64,000 nt of DNA from Diphasiastrum complanatum (Eukaryota; Streptophyta; Lycopodiopsida; Lycopodiales; Lycopodiaceae): the NCBI GenBank assembly GCA_029204225.1, contig CM055096.1:29814995-29878994 (forward strand), in the 5' to 3' direction. The position numbers and the translations under genes are program-made. The notes below the pieces were generated by a model that was not told the DNA's origin, made no database searches, and was given only the letters and a program-made list of their open reading frames with translations. This document shows, one piece after another, positions 11,548 to 23,299 of the stretch. The number at the start of each line of letters is the position of its first letter. Positions within the stretch are counted from its first letter, which is position 1.

Positions 11548-14500
11548 CGGTCGAACCGTCATGTGACGTTTGGGACCCTCTCACTTTAACTAGTTATTTA
11601 GTCATGTGTGAATGTGCACATTATTGTTCTTAAGACTCGCACTTAATGGAGTATTCACACCATTAGTTATCACAGTAATAGTATCTAAGATGATTTTATT
11701 TAGTAATATTTAACTTCAGTTTATAATTTTGACATTGTTGTCAAGGCTCTCACTTCATGTGAAAGCACATTGGTTTTGTTTTGATCTTTGTGTCTTCACG
11801 GTTTATATCTCTGGACTGCAAGAACTTCATGTGGACCATGTTAGAAACATCAGTGCTTTCCAAACATCTGCACTTCATGTTAGAAACATCAGTGCTTTCC
11901 AAACATCTGCACACGGCCTCTTATCCAGCTTTTTGACATCTGCAATAAGCTCCACTTTGATCATTAGTTTGTAACTTGATTAAACTTTTGTTTGCTCTGC
12001 ACAAGTGATGATTGCCATTTCTGTCTTCATGTTGATTTCTCATGACGAGAACAAGAGACCAGGGCTGCACTGAGACATTTTTCTTCCACGCTGGTTTCTG
12101 TCAGGCACTGTTGAAATCATCCATAGGTAGAAGCAAGGATAGTAGCGTCATCAGACACTGAGGAGGCATCAGGCCCATGGAAGCAGATATAGCGATTGTG
12201 AAGGACAGACTCACTAGTGGAGACGTAGTTTGCTAGATCGCTCAGGAGAAGGATCTATCGCTGGGCAGGTAAATTGACAATAGACACATCCACGCTTCTT
12301 CATTCACATAAGACAACAAGTGGAAGTGTAGACCCTCATAGTGATTCTCTCAAGAACAATGTAGAGCATAGGCAGAGAGGACTTGCACAAGCTCTGATAC
12401 CATATTACATTTCAGAGATCAAGCAGCAGGAGAGGGAGAGACAGATACGCAACAACATCTTTATTAATGATTAATGTCAAATTCCAATGCATCTACAAGT
12501 ACCTACTTTAGGGCCAAACGGCCAGACATCAATAGTAAACATAAATCGATAAAATGACCAACCCTTGGGGGACAAAGCGTATGGACTAATAAAGAATAGC
12601 AGTGCTGAAGCAAATATCAACATTAGATCCGAATACTAGTAGGTGTTAAAAAAATGAGAACCTGGGTTTCTTCTTTGCCCTCAATGTCAATATAACAAAA
12701 GTGTTACTGCTGAAAAATAGAAACTACGGCAAAGTGGTAACGTCATCTGCAAAGAACGATGACTCTTCACCCCAACTAGGTTTCGCTGTACCATATGAAG
12801 GCTGTCACAAAAATCATCATAATGGACCAAAATAAATATAACATATTCCAGATTGACTCTATGATGGTCATACGATATTGAAAGAATACTCCTTTGTAAT
12901 GAATAATGTTGCATTAAGATATACAACTCACAAAAAGGAGATTTTTGCTATTATTTGTGCACTATCTTTATGGTCACAAGTTTCTGGTGTGCTCTGATGG
13001 CCAACCTCTCAAGTATTTTCTAATCAGCCTCATATTAGGGCTCAAAAGGTCAAATGATTTAAGTTTATCCAAGAAATCAATAACCAAATCCAATGCATTA
13101 AGCCTGATTAAGGCGCTATTAACCAGGTGGCTTATGCTCTTAGACAGATTACTTTGTTTCATAGAGATTGGTACTTTTTTTTAACTTATGTTAAGGGGAC
13201 TTTATAAAAGAGAGTCATATTTAGTCATATATGGTATCTCATAGAAACAGGCATCATGCACAACAACAACATGACTGAGTCCTAAGATACTCAATCCAGT
13301 GGAAAGAATAAAAAAGGTAGTAAATCAGTTTTCCATCCGAAATGGATTTTTGTTCAAAGATAGAAAGATATGTGCCCAGATAAAAACATGTAGCCAAAGC
13401 AGCTTTGTTTCTGATACTTCTTGTAGTCATAATTTGACATTTCACAGTTTAAAAGCAAGTGTATTGGATGGTGCAATTCTTTTGGAAAGACAAGAACCTG
13501 CTATGAGAGCTAGATGGGATTTTGGATGGGTGCAACCGGTGCTATTGCGATATCCATCCCCCGTCAGACCTTCCCCACAAGAACAATTATATGAGCCTGG
13601 ATAGTTTGTACATATTGAATTTTCTGCACAATCATTCAAACTGGCATCTGCACATTCGTTGATGTCTGCAGGTCCCAGACAGAAACAAATTGCAGAGAGA
13701 TCAGAGAGAAACCATCAAGATGGTGAAAATTTTCAAAGCATAGAGGCAATTACCTTGGCACAATGCATATTGTATGAAACCTGAATAGCTATATGAATCA
13801 ATCTAAAAACTCTAAAACTAATCCAAATGCATAGATGCAATTACCTTGGCTCAATGCATACTGTATGCGACCTAAATAAATATATGAATCAAATAAGAAA
13901 CCCTAAAACTAATCAAATTCACCATATCTTAGCAAAATTCGTTAGATCACGAGTCCATCAAGTTTATGTTCGCCTCTTAAGATTTGGCTCAAAGAAATCT
14001 TCAAATTCATCTATAGCAAGATGCCGGAGGAAAATTGCACCGTTTCCCAGATGGAAATTTTTGTTCTTTCAACACTCACATGATGCTTTTACGTTCTTAC
14101 CTGTACAGCCGGTCCCATTGTTGTATCCATCTCCATGATAGCCGGTGGCAGTGCACTCACAAACATAGCCAGGAACCTCTGAAACATCGCTACAACTGGC
14201 TGGGCTCGGAAAACAGGCATAATCTAGCTGGGTTATGGCAGCAGCACAACTCTTGTACTCCTGTATTGCCCAGAGAAGTTGGACTCCATATTGCCCAACT
14301 CCAATCAAACCACCATTCCAGGTGGAGTAGGACGGTGGGTACAAAATGCTACAAAACCCACAATTACTTTGGCCAGAAAAAGAAATACCTTTACCCATCA
14401 GGTATATTTTCCGAGATGCGGTTACAGAGAGAGTGCAACAATCATACGCATTGCAGAAAGGATTCTGATGCTGATTTGTACAAGAAATCGGTCCACAAAT

Positions 14501-15277
14501 TCCTTCATCGTTATTGCCATTACCAAAATTGAATGAATTTAAGGGGAAGTCCAGTGAATAGCCTCCCACAGATCTGCAACCTGCCACAAAAAAGTAATTG
14601 GCCGGACTGATGATGTAAGGGCCATTAGGATCAAGTACTAAGCTTGCATTTCCAAGGTCCGAACAATCCCCGCCTTGCGACCTGCTTGGCATGGCTTTGA
14701 TTTTTGTTGTATTAATGATCAGATTACCGGAAGCTATGCTAGTAATCTGAAAGGAGCCTGACGGAGTTGAAAGGAATGGCCACGGACCAGTTGAATCTTC
14801 CAGGTTTTGTTTCGCCAATGTGCTGTTTGAGTCAATACAACTCAATTCATACCCAGAACTGCGCGCACATTCAGGCGAAAGGCCAAAGGGGTAGGGAATG
14901 GGTACTTCCCCACACACCCGCTCACATCCATGAGAATCCGCAGATATTGGTGCTGGTGCTGGCGGTGGCGGTGGTGAAAGCGGTGGCTGCAGTAGTGAGA
15001 CTCTTAGTAGGTCAATACGCACGGAGTACAGATTTCCTGATCTCAATGAGGTCAAGAGTCGAGGTTGTTCTTTCAAATGACGTGAAGAGGATCTATCAAC
15101 AGAACTAAATTGATCATTAGCTGGATGGAATCGTGTGCTTTTTGCCTTAGTAAGAAGTGAGTGATTCCCATGGATAGTAACGTGGTTCAGAACAATTATT
15201 ACAGTAAGCAGCAAACTATTGCATGCTAAAGCTACAACTAGTTTCCTTGATGATTCTAAACTTATTCGTTTGTCCAT
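8206..15277 (-). CDS. Wall-associated receptor kinase-like protein, complete, 8 exons
   Basis: Transmembrane receptor Ser/Thr kinase of the WAK/WAKL family, expected to bind wall pectin or oligogalacturonides outside the cell and signal through a cytoplasmic kinase. Exons in minus order: 15277-14101, 13665-13498, 10495-9767, 9516-9500, 9276-9250, 9096-8962, 8800-8717, 8502-8206. All introns are GT-AG, phases agree, and the total is 2634 nt (877 aa). Residues 12-33 are a hydrophobic signal or anchor; 98-110 is Pro-rich; from 118 comes the GUB_WAK-type start ([11 protein letters not shown]). A Cys-rich EGF-like segment lies at about 352-392, a calcium-binding EGF begins with DINEC at 393-438, and the membrane span is about 444-469 followed by WRRRQ. 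The kinase has [10 protein letters not shown] (527-536), VAIKK (546-550), HRDVKSSN (652-659), DFG (672-674) and GTPGYLDPEY, so it is an intact RD kinase. The tail is Ser-rich. Confidence 0.93.
9250..9516 (-). other. Two micro-exons (17 nt and 27 nt) of the WAK-like kinase
   Basis: Exon 4 (9500-9516) supplies only TPGYL plus part of a glycine codon. Exon 5 (9250-9276) supplies DPEYFHNLQ. Each has an AG acceptor and a GT donor, and together with neighbouring exons they rebuild the conserved activation-segment motif GTPGYLDPEY. Skipping the 17-nt exon would shift the frame; skipping the 27-nt exon would remove nine residues in frame. Confidence 0.88.
11080..11370. repeat. Tandem duplication (~145 bp x 2) in WAK-like intron 2
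   Basis: Two diverged copies, about 11080-11222 and 11223-11370, share CTCTTCACTGTGC, ACAAGCAAAATCT-like and GAGTCACAATTTGTTGTGACT segments. The second of these contains a short inverted repeat (GTCACAA/TTGTGAC). Confidence 0.65.
11388..12476 (-). mobile_element. Small terminal-repeat retroelement (TRIM-like) in intron 2
   Basis: A ~72-bp direct repeat at 11388-11460 and 12405-12476 (ATTACATTTCAGAGATCA ... TTATTAATGATTAATG) flanks about 940 bp without ORFs. Next to the right copy, 12391-12402 reads GCTCTGATACCA, the reverse complement of the initiator-Met tRNA primer-binding site, so the element would read on the minus strand, like the host gene. The repeats lack TG...CA ends, and I see no proper polypurine tract or target duplication, so the assignment is tentative. 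Inside, 11823-11915 holds a ~40-bp tandem duplication (GTTAGAAACATCAGTGCTTT). Confidence 0.45.
11475..11547. repeat. Compound microsatellite (AC)n(AT)n(AG)n
   Basis: About 25 bp of AC, 22 bp of AT and 25 bp of AG in direct succession within intron 2 of the WAK-like gene; likely length-variable. Confidence 0.95.
12919..13175 (+). pseudogene. Ty3/gypsy RNase H fragment
   Basis: Lies antisense within intron 2 of the WAK-like gene. One frame gives [17 protein letters not shown], matching the gypsy RNase H TTHEKE...A..YAL..W region; after a frameshift come DGQPLKYFL (family form DHQPLKYLL) and NQVAYALRQ (family form N.VADALSR). It has an internal TAA and no neighbouring pol domains, so it is a small dead fragment. 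Confidence 0.7.
13747..13925. repeat. 91-bp tandem duplication in WAK-like intron 1
   Basis: CAATTACCTTGGC starts at 13747 and again at 13838, each followed by an AATGCATA.TGTATG segment. On the minus strand each copy contains GCCAAGGTAAT, which resembles a 5' splice site and could act as a decoy donor. Confidence 0.75.
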
Positions 15278-15654
15278 ACCGCTTCTGTAAGAATCTTCTG
15301 TCTATTTGTCGATGGCTCACAATTGTGTAGACTCATCTTGTCGAAGACACCCTCGAACGAGAAATTTCTTTGAAATTATGCTGGGAACCGTCCTTTTGAT
15401 TTTTCTGTATTGAAATTGCACAAAGTTTGTGCTCAAAAGCTGCATGTTAGCAGCAAACCATCCCCTCACAGAATTTTCCTTATGGTCCTTTTACAGTAGT
15501 CTTTTGCTACCAGTGCAGGATCGCTAAAAACAACGCCAGGTCACAAAAGTTGCAATTGCAGTGCACCAAATGCCCAAGCCGCCACAATAACAAGAACAGC
15601 TTTTCTGATTCAGTCTCTGTGAAGCTACAAAGGATGCCTATTACACACATCAGC

Positions 15655-16340
15655 TGGAAAATATCAACGTCACATCAGTGTTGCTAACGAAAGCAGAAGA
15701 ATGAGATGGCCACAGATGATGCTAAGCTGAGTAGTTCGGCTGCAAAATAGCATATCACATCAGTGTAGCTAAGGAAGGCAGAAGACTAAGATGGCCACAG
15801 ATGATGCTAAGCTGAGTGATGGAGGTGGAGCAAGTCAGCCGCAGGATGGCACATCAGTGTAGCTAAGGAAGGCAGAAGAATGAGATGGCCACAGATGATG
15901 CTAAGCTGAGTGATAAAGGTGGAACAAGTCAGCCGCAGGATGGCACATCAGAGCAGTGTAGCTAAAGAAGGCAGAAGAATGAGATGAGCACAGATGACGT
16001 TTAGCTGAGCGGATGTGCACAAGTCAGTTGGAAAATACCAACATCACATCAACGTAGCCAAAGATGACAGAAGAATGAGATAGCCACAGATGATGCTAAG
16101 CATCGTAGTGGCCGAGAACAAGTCAGCTTGAAAATACCAACACACAACAATGTAGCTAAGTAAATCAGAAGACTGCTGAGGCTCGAACTTGGGACCAAAA
16201 CTTTGGATGTCAAGCAGGAGATCAGAAGAATGACATTGTTACATAGTACAGATGATCCTCAATGCTTAGACTGCATGTAGAACATGTCAGCTGGAAAACA
16301 CCACATCACGTGCAGAAGAATGAGATATTGGTAAGGAGGA
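15655..16340. repeat. About eight ~90-bp tandem repeats upstream of the WAK-like gene
   Basis: The core GCAGAAGAATGAGATGGCC recurs at about 15692, 15779, 15872, 15971, 16068, 16164, 16221 and 16312, with spacing of 87-99 bp apart from one 58-bp step. Units also carry ACATCAGTGTAGCTAAG and CACAGATGATGCTAAGCTGA. The array begins about 380 bp 5' of the receptor-kinase ATG, so it lies in the promoter or 5' leader region. The middle copies are the most alike. Confidence 0.85.
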
Positions 16341-18040
16341 AGGTAATGGGCACTGAGCAGCCTGTACAGCATCGTGGATTCTTTCAAAAGTGAGCTTGTA
16401 AGACCACGTTTGAGAGGGTAGAAGCCAAAGGAAGAGATGAAGGAAGAAGGGAAAGAGTGAGCGCAGCTTCGAAGGACGCATTCCAACCCAGAAAATATAT
16501 ATTTTTGTCTTGTCTATCACACTTCTTGTCAAGCTTCTAGTAATCGAGTATCAAAATCTAATATGCTATTTTCCAAACAAAGTTTTGACAATTGTGTATA
16601 GAATTTAAAAACTAAACTTTTTCTTAGATTTCTTGAACAAGTTCTTTAGATGTCACATTATAAAGTGGTCAAGGTTTGAGCATGCACCTTGACCGACCGC
16701 ACTAGACAACTCTACTCAACTCACTTCATTGAAAATGAACCCCAAAAACAAAGATTAAAATCTTAACAAACATGGTGACCAAGGGTCCCTTGCACCCATG
16801 GCGCGAAAAGAGAATATTCCAGATCCCGATCGATCCTGAATAAGGTGTAGGGGGAAGAGCCCACCATCAAACAATCCAAAATGGTAAAAATGTTGGATCA
16901 TGATTTATGGGGTATTCTCTGCTGTTGTTGGATGGATCAGCATACTTAGCACTTCCACTCTGCTCACAATGGAGGGGCCCAAGCAAACAAATGGTGAGGA
17001 ACATAGAATGGTGGAGGAATAAGTGTCATACATCTCCCCACCACCATACAATTGTTGTAGTGTATCGTGAATGAAGTATACCTTAGTAAGGTGTCTTGTT
17101 TGTTGAGTCTTTATACACCCTAAGCACACCCTCTTCAAGATTAAGAATATATTCCTATTATTAGGAGAGGTCTAGGTATAAGTGTAGACTTACAAAAGTG
17201 TCTCATCTATTAACTTGTCCATGAGAGATTATATTGTGGGATCTAGGTATTATCAAGTACATACAAGAGTGCTCATCTATTCACTCTTCAATGATTCAAC
17301 TTTTGAAGGTGTAGCACTCCAACCATCAATGGCAATGGTGGGCCCAATGTATTCCAAGCCTAGTGCACCTAGCAAGGCTCGGCAATTGCAAATTGCAATG
17401 TATGTCAAAGGCCCATTCTTAAGTCAAGCACCTTATCAACCAAAGTGTCAATCAAAAGGTGGTTTTGAAAAGTAAATTATTACTTGAAATATGTATCTTT
17501 GAAATGCCAAATTGCTTTCCAATTGTAGCGTATGTCAAAGCATTCTTCTTTTAATAAAACCAAATAAACCACCAAATTGCCAATTGGAAACTTGTTTTCA
17601 AATTTTATATATGACAGTCAAAACTTCAAATATGCTTTTCTAGAACACAACAACATCGTGTATAAAAAGGTCCTAAAACTTATTAAATGTGAAAGGTAGC
17701 AATGAAGTTTACAAGTCATTTGAAAGCTAGCGGTCAAACTAGCCCTTTAATTTGAAAGCTAAATATGGATTTCAAATTCCAAGCTTTTTGGTGAGGAATA
17801 GTGTTTGTAGTTCCCACATATTAAGATACCCAAAGATTCAGAGTATCCCCATTTTTTTGAAACCAAGGACCCTCAATTCAGGATATTAGATCACAATTGA
17901 AAGGCTTTTACTTAGGAGTGCTCAATATTATCTTACAAATATATTTTGGTGGTTCTCAATCTGTCGGTTACTACTTTATCAAGAATCGTGGAGTCTTGTA
18001 TAAGGTTTTCAACATATATTATTTTGTAAAACAATAATAG

Positions 18041-18082
<42 letters not shown>

Positions 18083-19850
18083 AAAAAATATAACGAGCCA
18101 AAAAAGTTACAAATTTTAGCCAACATTGATTGTGCACAAAAATTACACCTTACTTCACGCTCAAATCACTCAATAGAAAAATTGCTTCTACAAAAATCCT
18201 TATAAAATAATTTGTTGGCTTGCCAATTGTTGTCCTAAGTGGCGAGTTATTTCCCTTTACAAGCTTGTAGGGAAATCTAAAATTTAGATCTCCTAGAATT
18301 TTGATCCCCTTTACATGATGAGAATCAAGTCCTCAACTTCGATCCAAAGCTTAAAGGGTCCCAACAGTTCTCAACTATCGCTAGTTTATACAAAAGACCA
18401 TAACCATTGGTTCTACATAGAAGCAAGTTGCTGAAAAGTAGCATATGTGTTAGTTAACTCTCTAGAACTAGCCAAAAAGCACTACTCGACCAGCCATGGT
18501 GAGTGCTCAACCATGTTGCTTGCACCTACCAAGCTTGGGATAGGGCCAAACAAAGCAGTAACAACTGTGTATGGTTTTGTACATGCTAAGTTATAACCAT
18601 TGGACTACGATTTCTCTCAACTTTTGATGACCTATTATATATGTATTATTGAGAGCCACCATTGCAATTTGACAAGGATGCCTCATCTTTCAATACAAAG
18701 AATGAGTAGGTGGAAACCAATTATATTTATAAGAAGTTCCATGACTTCTGTTCTTGTGGGGAGCTTGGAGTGAACCTCAAGGCTATAGTGCCAAACCACT
18801 ATCACAACCATCGAAATCGTGTTATTAAAGTGTTACTAATTGTTAGTGAGTGTGTTAATTGCTCAAGTTCACTCCAAAGTCCTGTTCACTCTCGAGTTTC
18901 CATGAAAATTTCTCACAAAACTTGCTCCTTCAAGTTTATGCACTTGTTCCTCTCTTTTCACAGCAAATGAGAAGGGCATGTTCTCCGAGCTATGAGAAAC
19001 ATTTACTGATTTTGAATTATTTTGCAGCAAGATGCTTTTGTTCAGTTCCTAGACAAAATACAACAAGAGCTCTTGTAAAAGGAAAGGCCAATAATGTGTA
19101 AAATAATGATTTCTTGTAGACGGTAACCGAAGCACTTAGCACTATTGTCTCTTATAGTTGCAGGATTTTGAAATTTTCATTCCATGTTGTTTTCAGAGGG
19201 GAATCCCAAGGGCTGGCTTTATATATTTAATTTTCTCTCATAAAGGTAGCCCCTATCAGTGATTTTGGCAGAATCAGTCTAGCTCATGTGTAGGGTCCCG
19301 GGAGCTGTCTCGATGGGCAAAATCAAGTGGGATCCTAGACATGGGTCCCAAGAGCCGACTACGCCATGACTCGAGCTCTAGAGCTAGCTCATGAGTTGTG
19401 ACTACTTGATTGGCTCACCACAGGTTGGAGGCTCTGTCCTTGACTTCCTAACTTGCTCTGGGACTTTCAAGAGTGTCCCCCCTTAGAGTCTTACAAGACA
19501 CACCGGTGCACCCGAATCAACTTGACAACATCCTCCTATCGTTTGAGAAAGTTGATGTCCTCCTCAGGGCCAAACTAGAACCTAACACTCATGGCGGGGC
19601 TTGATTCATCAACCAGATTTTATTCACAAATACAAAGGCACGGGCTTGATTCACCAGCCAAAAAAGACCAACTTGAAAATAAGAAACCATGTTTGCACTT
19701 AGCATTATAAAAGTTTAGATCTAGTTCAGTTACATAAAACTTTTGTAAAGCTGCAACAATAGTTGTACTGTGACCCCATGAAACTGGCGGCCTGCTTTAT
19801 AAACATGGAAAGAAAAGGTACCTAGGGGCTCCATTGATCCTAAGATATGT
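16341..19850. other. Intergenic DNA, no gene supported
   Basis: AT-rich sequence with only short random ORFs on both strands. A (TA)n tract lies at 18044-18077. No transposon domain, tRNA or splice-consistent exon was recognised. Confidence 0.55.
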
Positions 19851-21503
19851 CATTTTGCAGCACATCCTAATGAGTCCCCTAGGACTCTAGATTTTTCGTT
19901 GGTTGCACAAGTTGAGCTCCTTGAGCTTGGAGTCGGCACTCAGATCCATCTTTGATGTAGAAGCTCAATGTTGGCTCCATTTGATCCTGTGTCGCCTGAT
20001 TTATCTCTGTTGGTTGTCCTTCGCTAAAGAGTTAAATGAGGTTTGAAGTAATGGCTGGCTCAGGTTTATTTCTATCGTTTTTATCTCTAATTGATCTCCA
20101 GGCACATCTCTGACGACGCAAGGTTTTCTGCCATTATATAATACCACAAGGTTAATCTCCTTTGCCAAGAAGGCCATGATGTGTTCATTGAACCAGCTCA
20201 GTCCCAAGATGGCGTCGAAAGCATTCATCTTCAAGACTGTGAATGTTAATCAATTTTTCCAAGTCCCAGCGAGGTTGGCAAATTGGTTGCCAATCTACAA
20301 GTTGTCATTGTGCCTTTGGCGGCTTCCACACAGATAGGGGTAGCGTTTTCTTCACATTGGATGTCCAATTCCTCTGCATTTTATAACAGGTAGTTATGCA
20401 ACGCTCCCAGATCTATCACAAAGTGAATGGCTTTGTCTTTAATGCAGCCTTTCAGGTACAACAACTTTGATCATCTTGCAGGAGTCGCCATGAGATGTTC
20501 ACGATGAGCTGCAAGTGCCCCTATTTGTTGTAGGGCATTCAGGTCAGACTCCGTCAAATCCATTTTTGAGTCTTCTTTGTCATCTTGTTCAGTCCACTTG
20601 ATCAGATGCCTCTCTTTCCATGCTATCAAATACCTCGGTCGCCACCATGATTTGTTTATTTAACAACTTGGGGCAAGACCTCCAAGAATGACCTTGTTGT
20701 TGACTGTTAAAGCAGCGCAGGGAACTGCCCACTGACATTGGTGAGCTATTGTTGTGACTAGCTGAAGGACCAAAATTGTTCTTTCTCTGAAAAGTGTTCC
20801 TCCTTGGTTACCAAATCCTGTATTTGCTGGGAATATGTTCAGGCTACTTGAGGCTTGGTTTCCATTTGAAGCTGAGTATCCCCTCGAAAAGAAGCTTGGA
20901 CTCGGTTTGGATCCACTAAATACCTTTGTTGACATTGATGGGACAGTTGGCGCCAGCGTGGTCTCATAATCGTAAACCATTTTAGCTGCCTGAATTGTCA
21001 AGTGGAAGTCATTGGGCATGTAGCTGTCTATTGCTCGTCGAGCAAGACTGCATTCCAAACAAGAGGAAATGGGTCTTGTCAACTTCCGACATATCCTCAA
21101 TAACCCATACACTCTGTCTAAATTTGTTTAGGTAGTCTCGTAGTGAACCTTTCTACTTGAGTCCTGATAATTCTACCCTCAATCTCATGTGTGAATATTT
21201 AGGTATGAACTTCTCTCTAACACGTTCTTGAACGCCTCCCATGTCTGGAACTGCATCCTTGCCACTCGGTACTAGTTGGCCTGAGAGGCGTATTGAAGAT
21301 CCTGGTCGAAGGTGAGGTGTTGTTAAGCTACCTTTACAAGCTTTACTTCCGGCGCCACTTGTGCCAGCATTGTCCCCGGCGCCAGCAGCGCCCCTGCTGC
21401 TCTCGGCGCCACTGTGACCAGAATCAAGCCAACACCAAGTTCCTATTGTTGAAAATCTTTGATCGGTTCTGGCGAAGTCCAGAGAGCTCGGATCGATGTG
21501 CAA
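19850..21503 (-). pseudogene. Ty3/gypsy gag-protease remnant
   Basis: Read on the minus strand. 21503 to about 20950 is gag: FIPKYSHMRLRVELSGLK followed by GSLRDYLNKFRQ matches the Retrotrans_gag core, then a region with AAKMVYDYETT. A zinc-knuckle-like CFNSQQQGHSWRSC occurs near 20690, with Ser in place of the second Cys. 20001-20234 contains FDAILGLSWFNEH, the C-terminal part of the gypsy aspartic protease (FDVILGMDWL..H). Several frameshifts separate the pieces, and no RT follows, so the element is dead and truncated before 19850. Confidence 0.75.
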
Positions 21504-21590
21504 TCACTTCACACGATCTAGGCATGATTAAAGGAAGCCTAGGGATCAGTAAATTCTAGAGAGAAAAAATGACTTTCTAGAGAGAGAAAA

Positions 21591-23284
21591 TGTGCTTTAC
21601 TAGCCTGGGTAGAGTACTGGGTATGAGGGGAGGTGGCAAATCCCACCAATACTATAGGGGAGTACGGGTTGAGACTCAGGGCGAGCAGCCTCCCTTGCTG
21701 GAATGTTGTCCTGGCACTCGCCTTGGCATGCCAGTGCCCCGGAGACTAGGGTCGGTCACACACTTGAAATGTAACCTTCTCAGATTAATCAATAAAGTGG
21801 GATTTTCTTCAAACTGACTCTGATTACTTTCTAGGTTTCAGTGTTCGATGAAAGCGCCAGTTGTAAGGCCGCTTCAAACTTTTTAATTTGGCACATAGCT
21901 TAGGGTTGTATCCCGGGACGCCAGCGGTATGTCGTCGGGACCATTCGGTCCGTGGCGCCAGCAGTATGCTGTCGGGACCATTTGGTCCAGAAACTGGTTG
22001 TCTCCATATCTGTCGCGGCTTGTGGTTCTGAGTATTCCTTGCATGAACGTGAATGGGTTAAGCTCTTGGGGAACGGGCTCTAACCTGTCGGCTGAGTTGG
22101 ATGGCTTGCTTGGGTGGAAGTTACCTGTTTATGGTTGTCCAGTCTGGCGTCACGCCAGGTTGGCTTCCAACACTCGTGACGAAGCTTTCAGTTGGTTAAG
22201 TCTGATGTAAGTCGGACCACTTGCTTGGAATGGATGTTACTCGTTTGTAACGAAGCTTCGAGTTGGTTAAGTTTGATGTATGTGGGGCGGCTTGCTTGGA
22301 GGGAAGTCACCCACATCGGGACCCCCGATCTGGCATGGTGCCAACTTGGATCTAAATGTTGGTTTTTGAACTTCCAGTTAAGTCTGATCGTTGTTGGCGA
22401 GTTGGCTGCTTGTATGTCAAGTGGGTTTGGACGGCAAGAGTTGAAGGCTGGGAAGCTAAGTCGTGGTTCCGGGCTCCCTTTGGGATGCCTGCGCTACACT
22501 CGCCTTGGCATGCCAGCGCCCCGGAGACTAGGGTCGGTCACACACTTGAAATGTAACCTTCTCAGATTTATCAATAAAGTGGGATTTTTCTCAAACTGAC
22601 TCTGATTACCTTCTGGGTTTCAATGTTCAGTAAAAGCGCCAGTTGTAAGGCCACTTCAAACTTTTTGATTTGGCACATAGCTGAGGGTCGTATCCCGGGA
22701 CGCCAGCGGTATGTCGTCGGGACTGTTCGGTCCATGGTGCCAGCGGTATGCTATCAGGACCATTTGGTCCAGGAACTGGTTGTCTCCATACATGTCGCGG
22801 CTTGTGGTTTTGAGTGTTTCTTGCATGAATGTGAATGGGTTAAGCTCTTGGAGAACGGGCTCTAACCTGTCAGCTAAGTTGGATGGCTTGCTTGGGTGGA
22901 AGTTATCTGTTTATGGCTGTCCAGTCTGGCGTGGCGCCAGGTTGGCTTCCAGCGCTCATGACGAAGGTTTCAGTTGGTTAAGTCTCATGTAAGTCAGACT
23001 ACTTGCTTGGAATGGATGTTACTCGTTTGTAACGAAGCTTCGAGTTGGTTAAGTTTGATGTATGTTGAGCGGCTTGCTTGGAGGGAAGTCACCCACATCG
23101 GGACCCCCGATCTGGCATGGTGCCAGGTTGGATCTCAATGTTGGTTTCAAAACTTCCAGTTGGTTAAGTCAGATCATTGTTGGCGAGTTGGCTGCTTGTA
23201 TGTCAAGTGGGTTTGGACGGCAAGAGTTGAAGGCTAGGATGCTAAGTCGTGGTTCCTGGCTCGCTTTGGGATGCCTGCGCTACA
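21591..23284 (+). mobile_element. Long terminal repeat with internal ~785-bp tandem duplication
   Basis: The right end is well supported: GCGCTACA at 23277-23284 is followed by TGTGGCATCAGAGCC, an initiator-Met-type primer-binding site at 23287-23299. Two large direct copies make up most of the LTR: 21716-22497 and 22498-23284, both starting ACTCGCCTTGGCATGCC and both ending GATGCCTGCGCTACA. Within each copy are smaller doublets such as GTCGGGACCATT.GGTCC. The left end is placed at TGTGCTTTAC (21591) after a purine-rich tract, which is a guess. ORFs inside are by-products of the repeats. Confidence 0.65.
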
Positions 23285-23286
23285 TG

Positions 23287-23299
23287 TGGCATCAGAGCC
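23287..23299 (+). promoter_or_regulatory. Primer-binding site (initiator-Met tRNA type)
   Basis: TGGCATCAGAGCC differs by one base from the usual plant TGGTATCAGAGCC and starts two bases after the LTR end CTACA. Confidence 0.7.

Noticed and set aside
14035-15108. Plus-strand ORFs up to 165 codons
   Set aside because: Antisense shadows of exon 1 of the WAK-like gene, which has clear family motifs on the minus strand.
16259-16532. Minus-strand ORFs upstream of the receptor kinase as a first exon
   Set aside because: No splice donor in phase and a complete start with signal or anchor sequence already exists at 15277.
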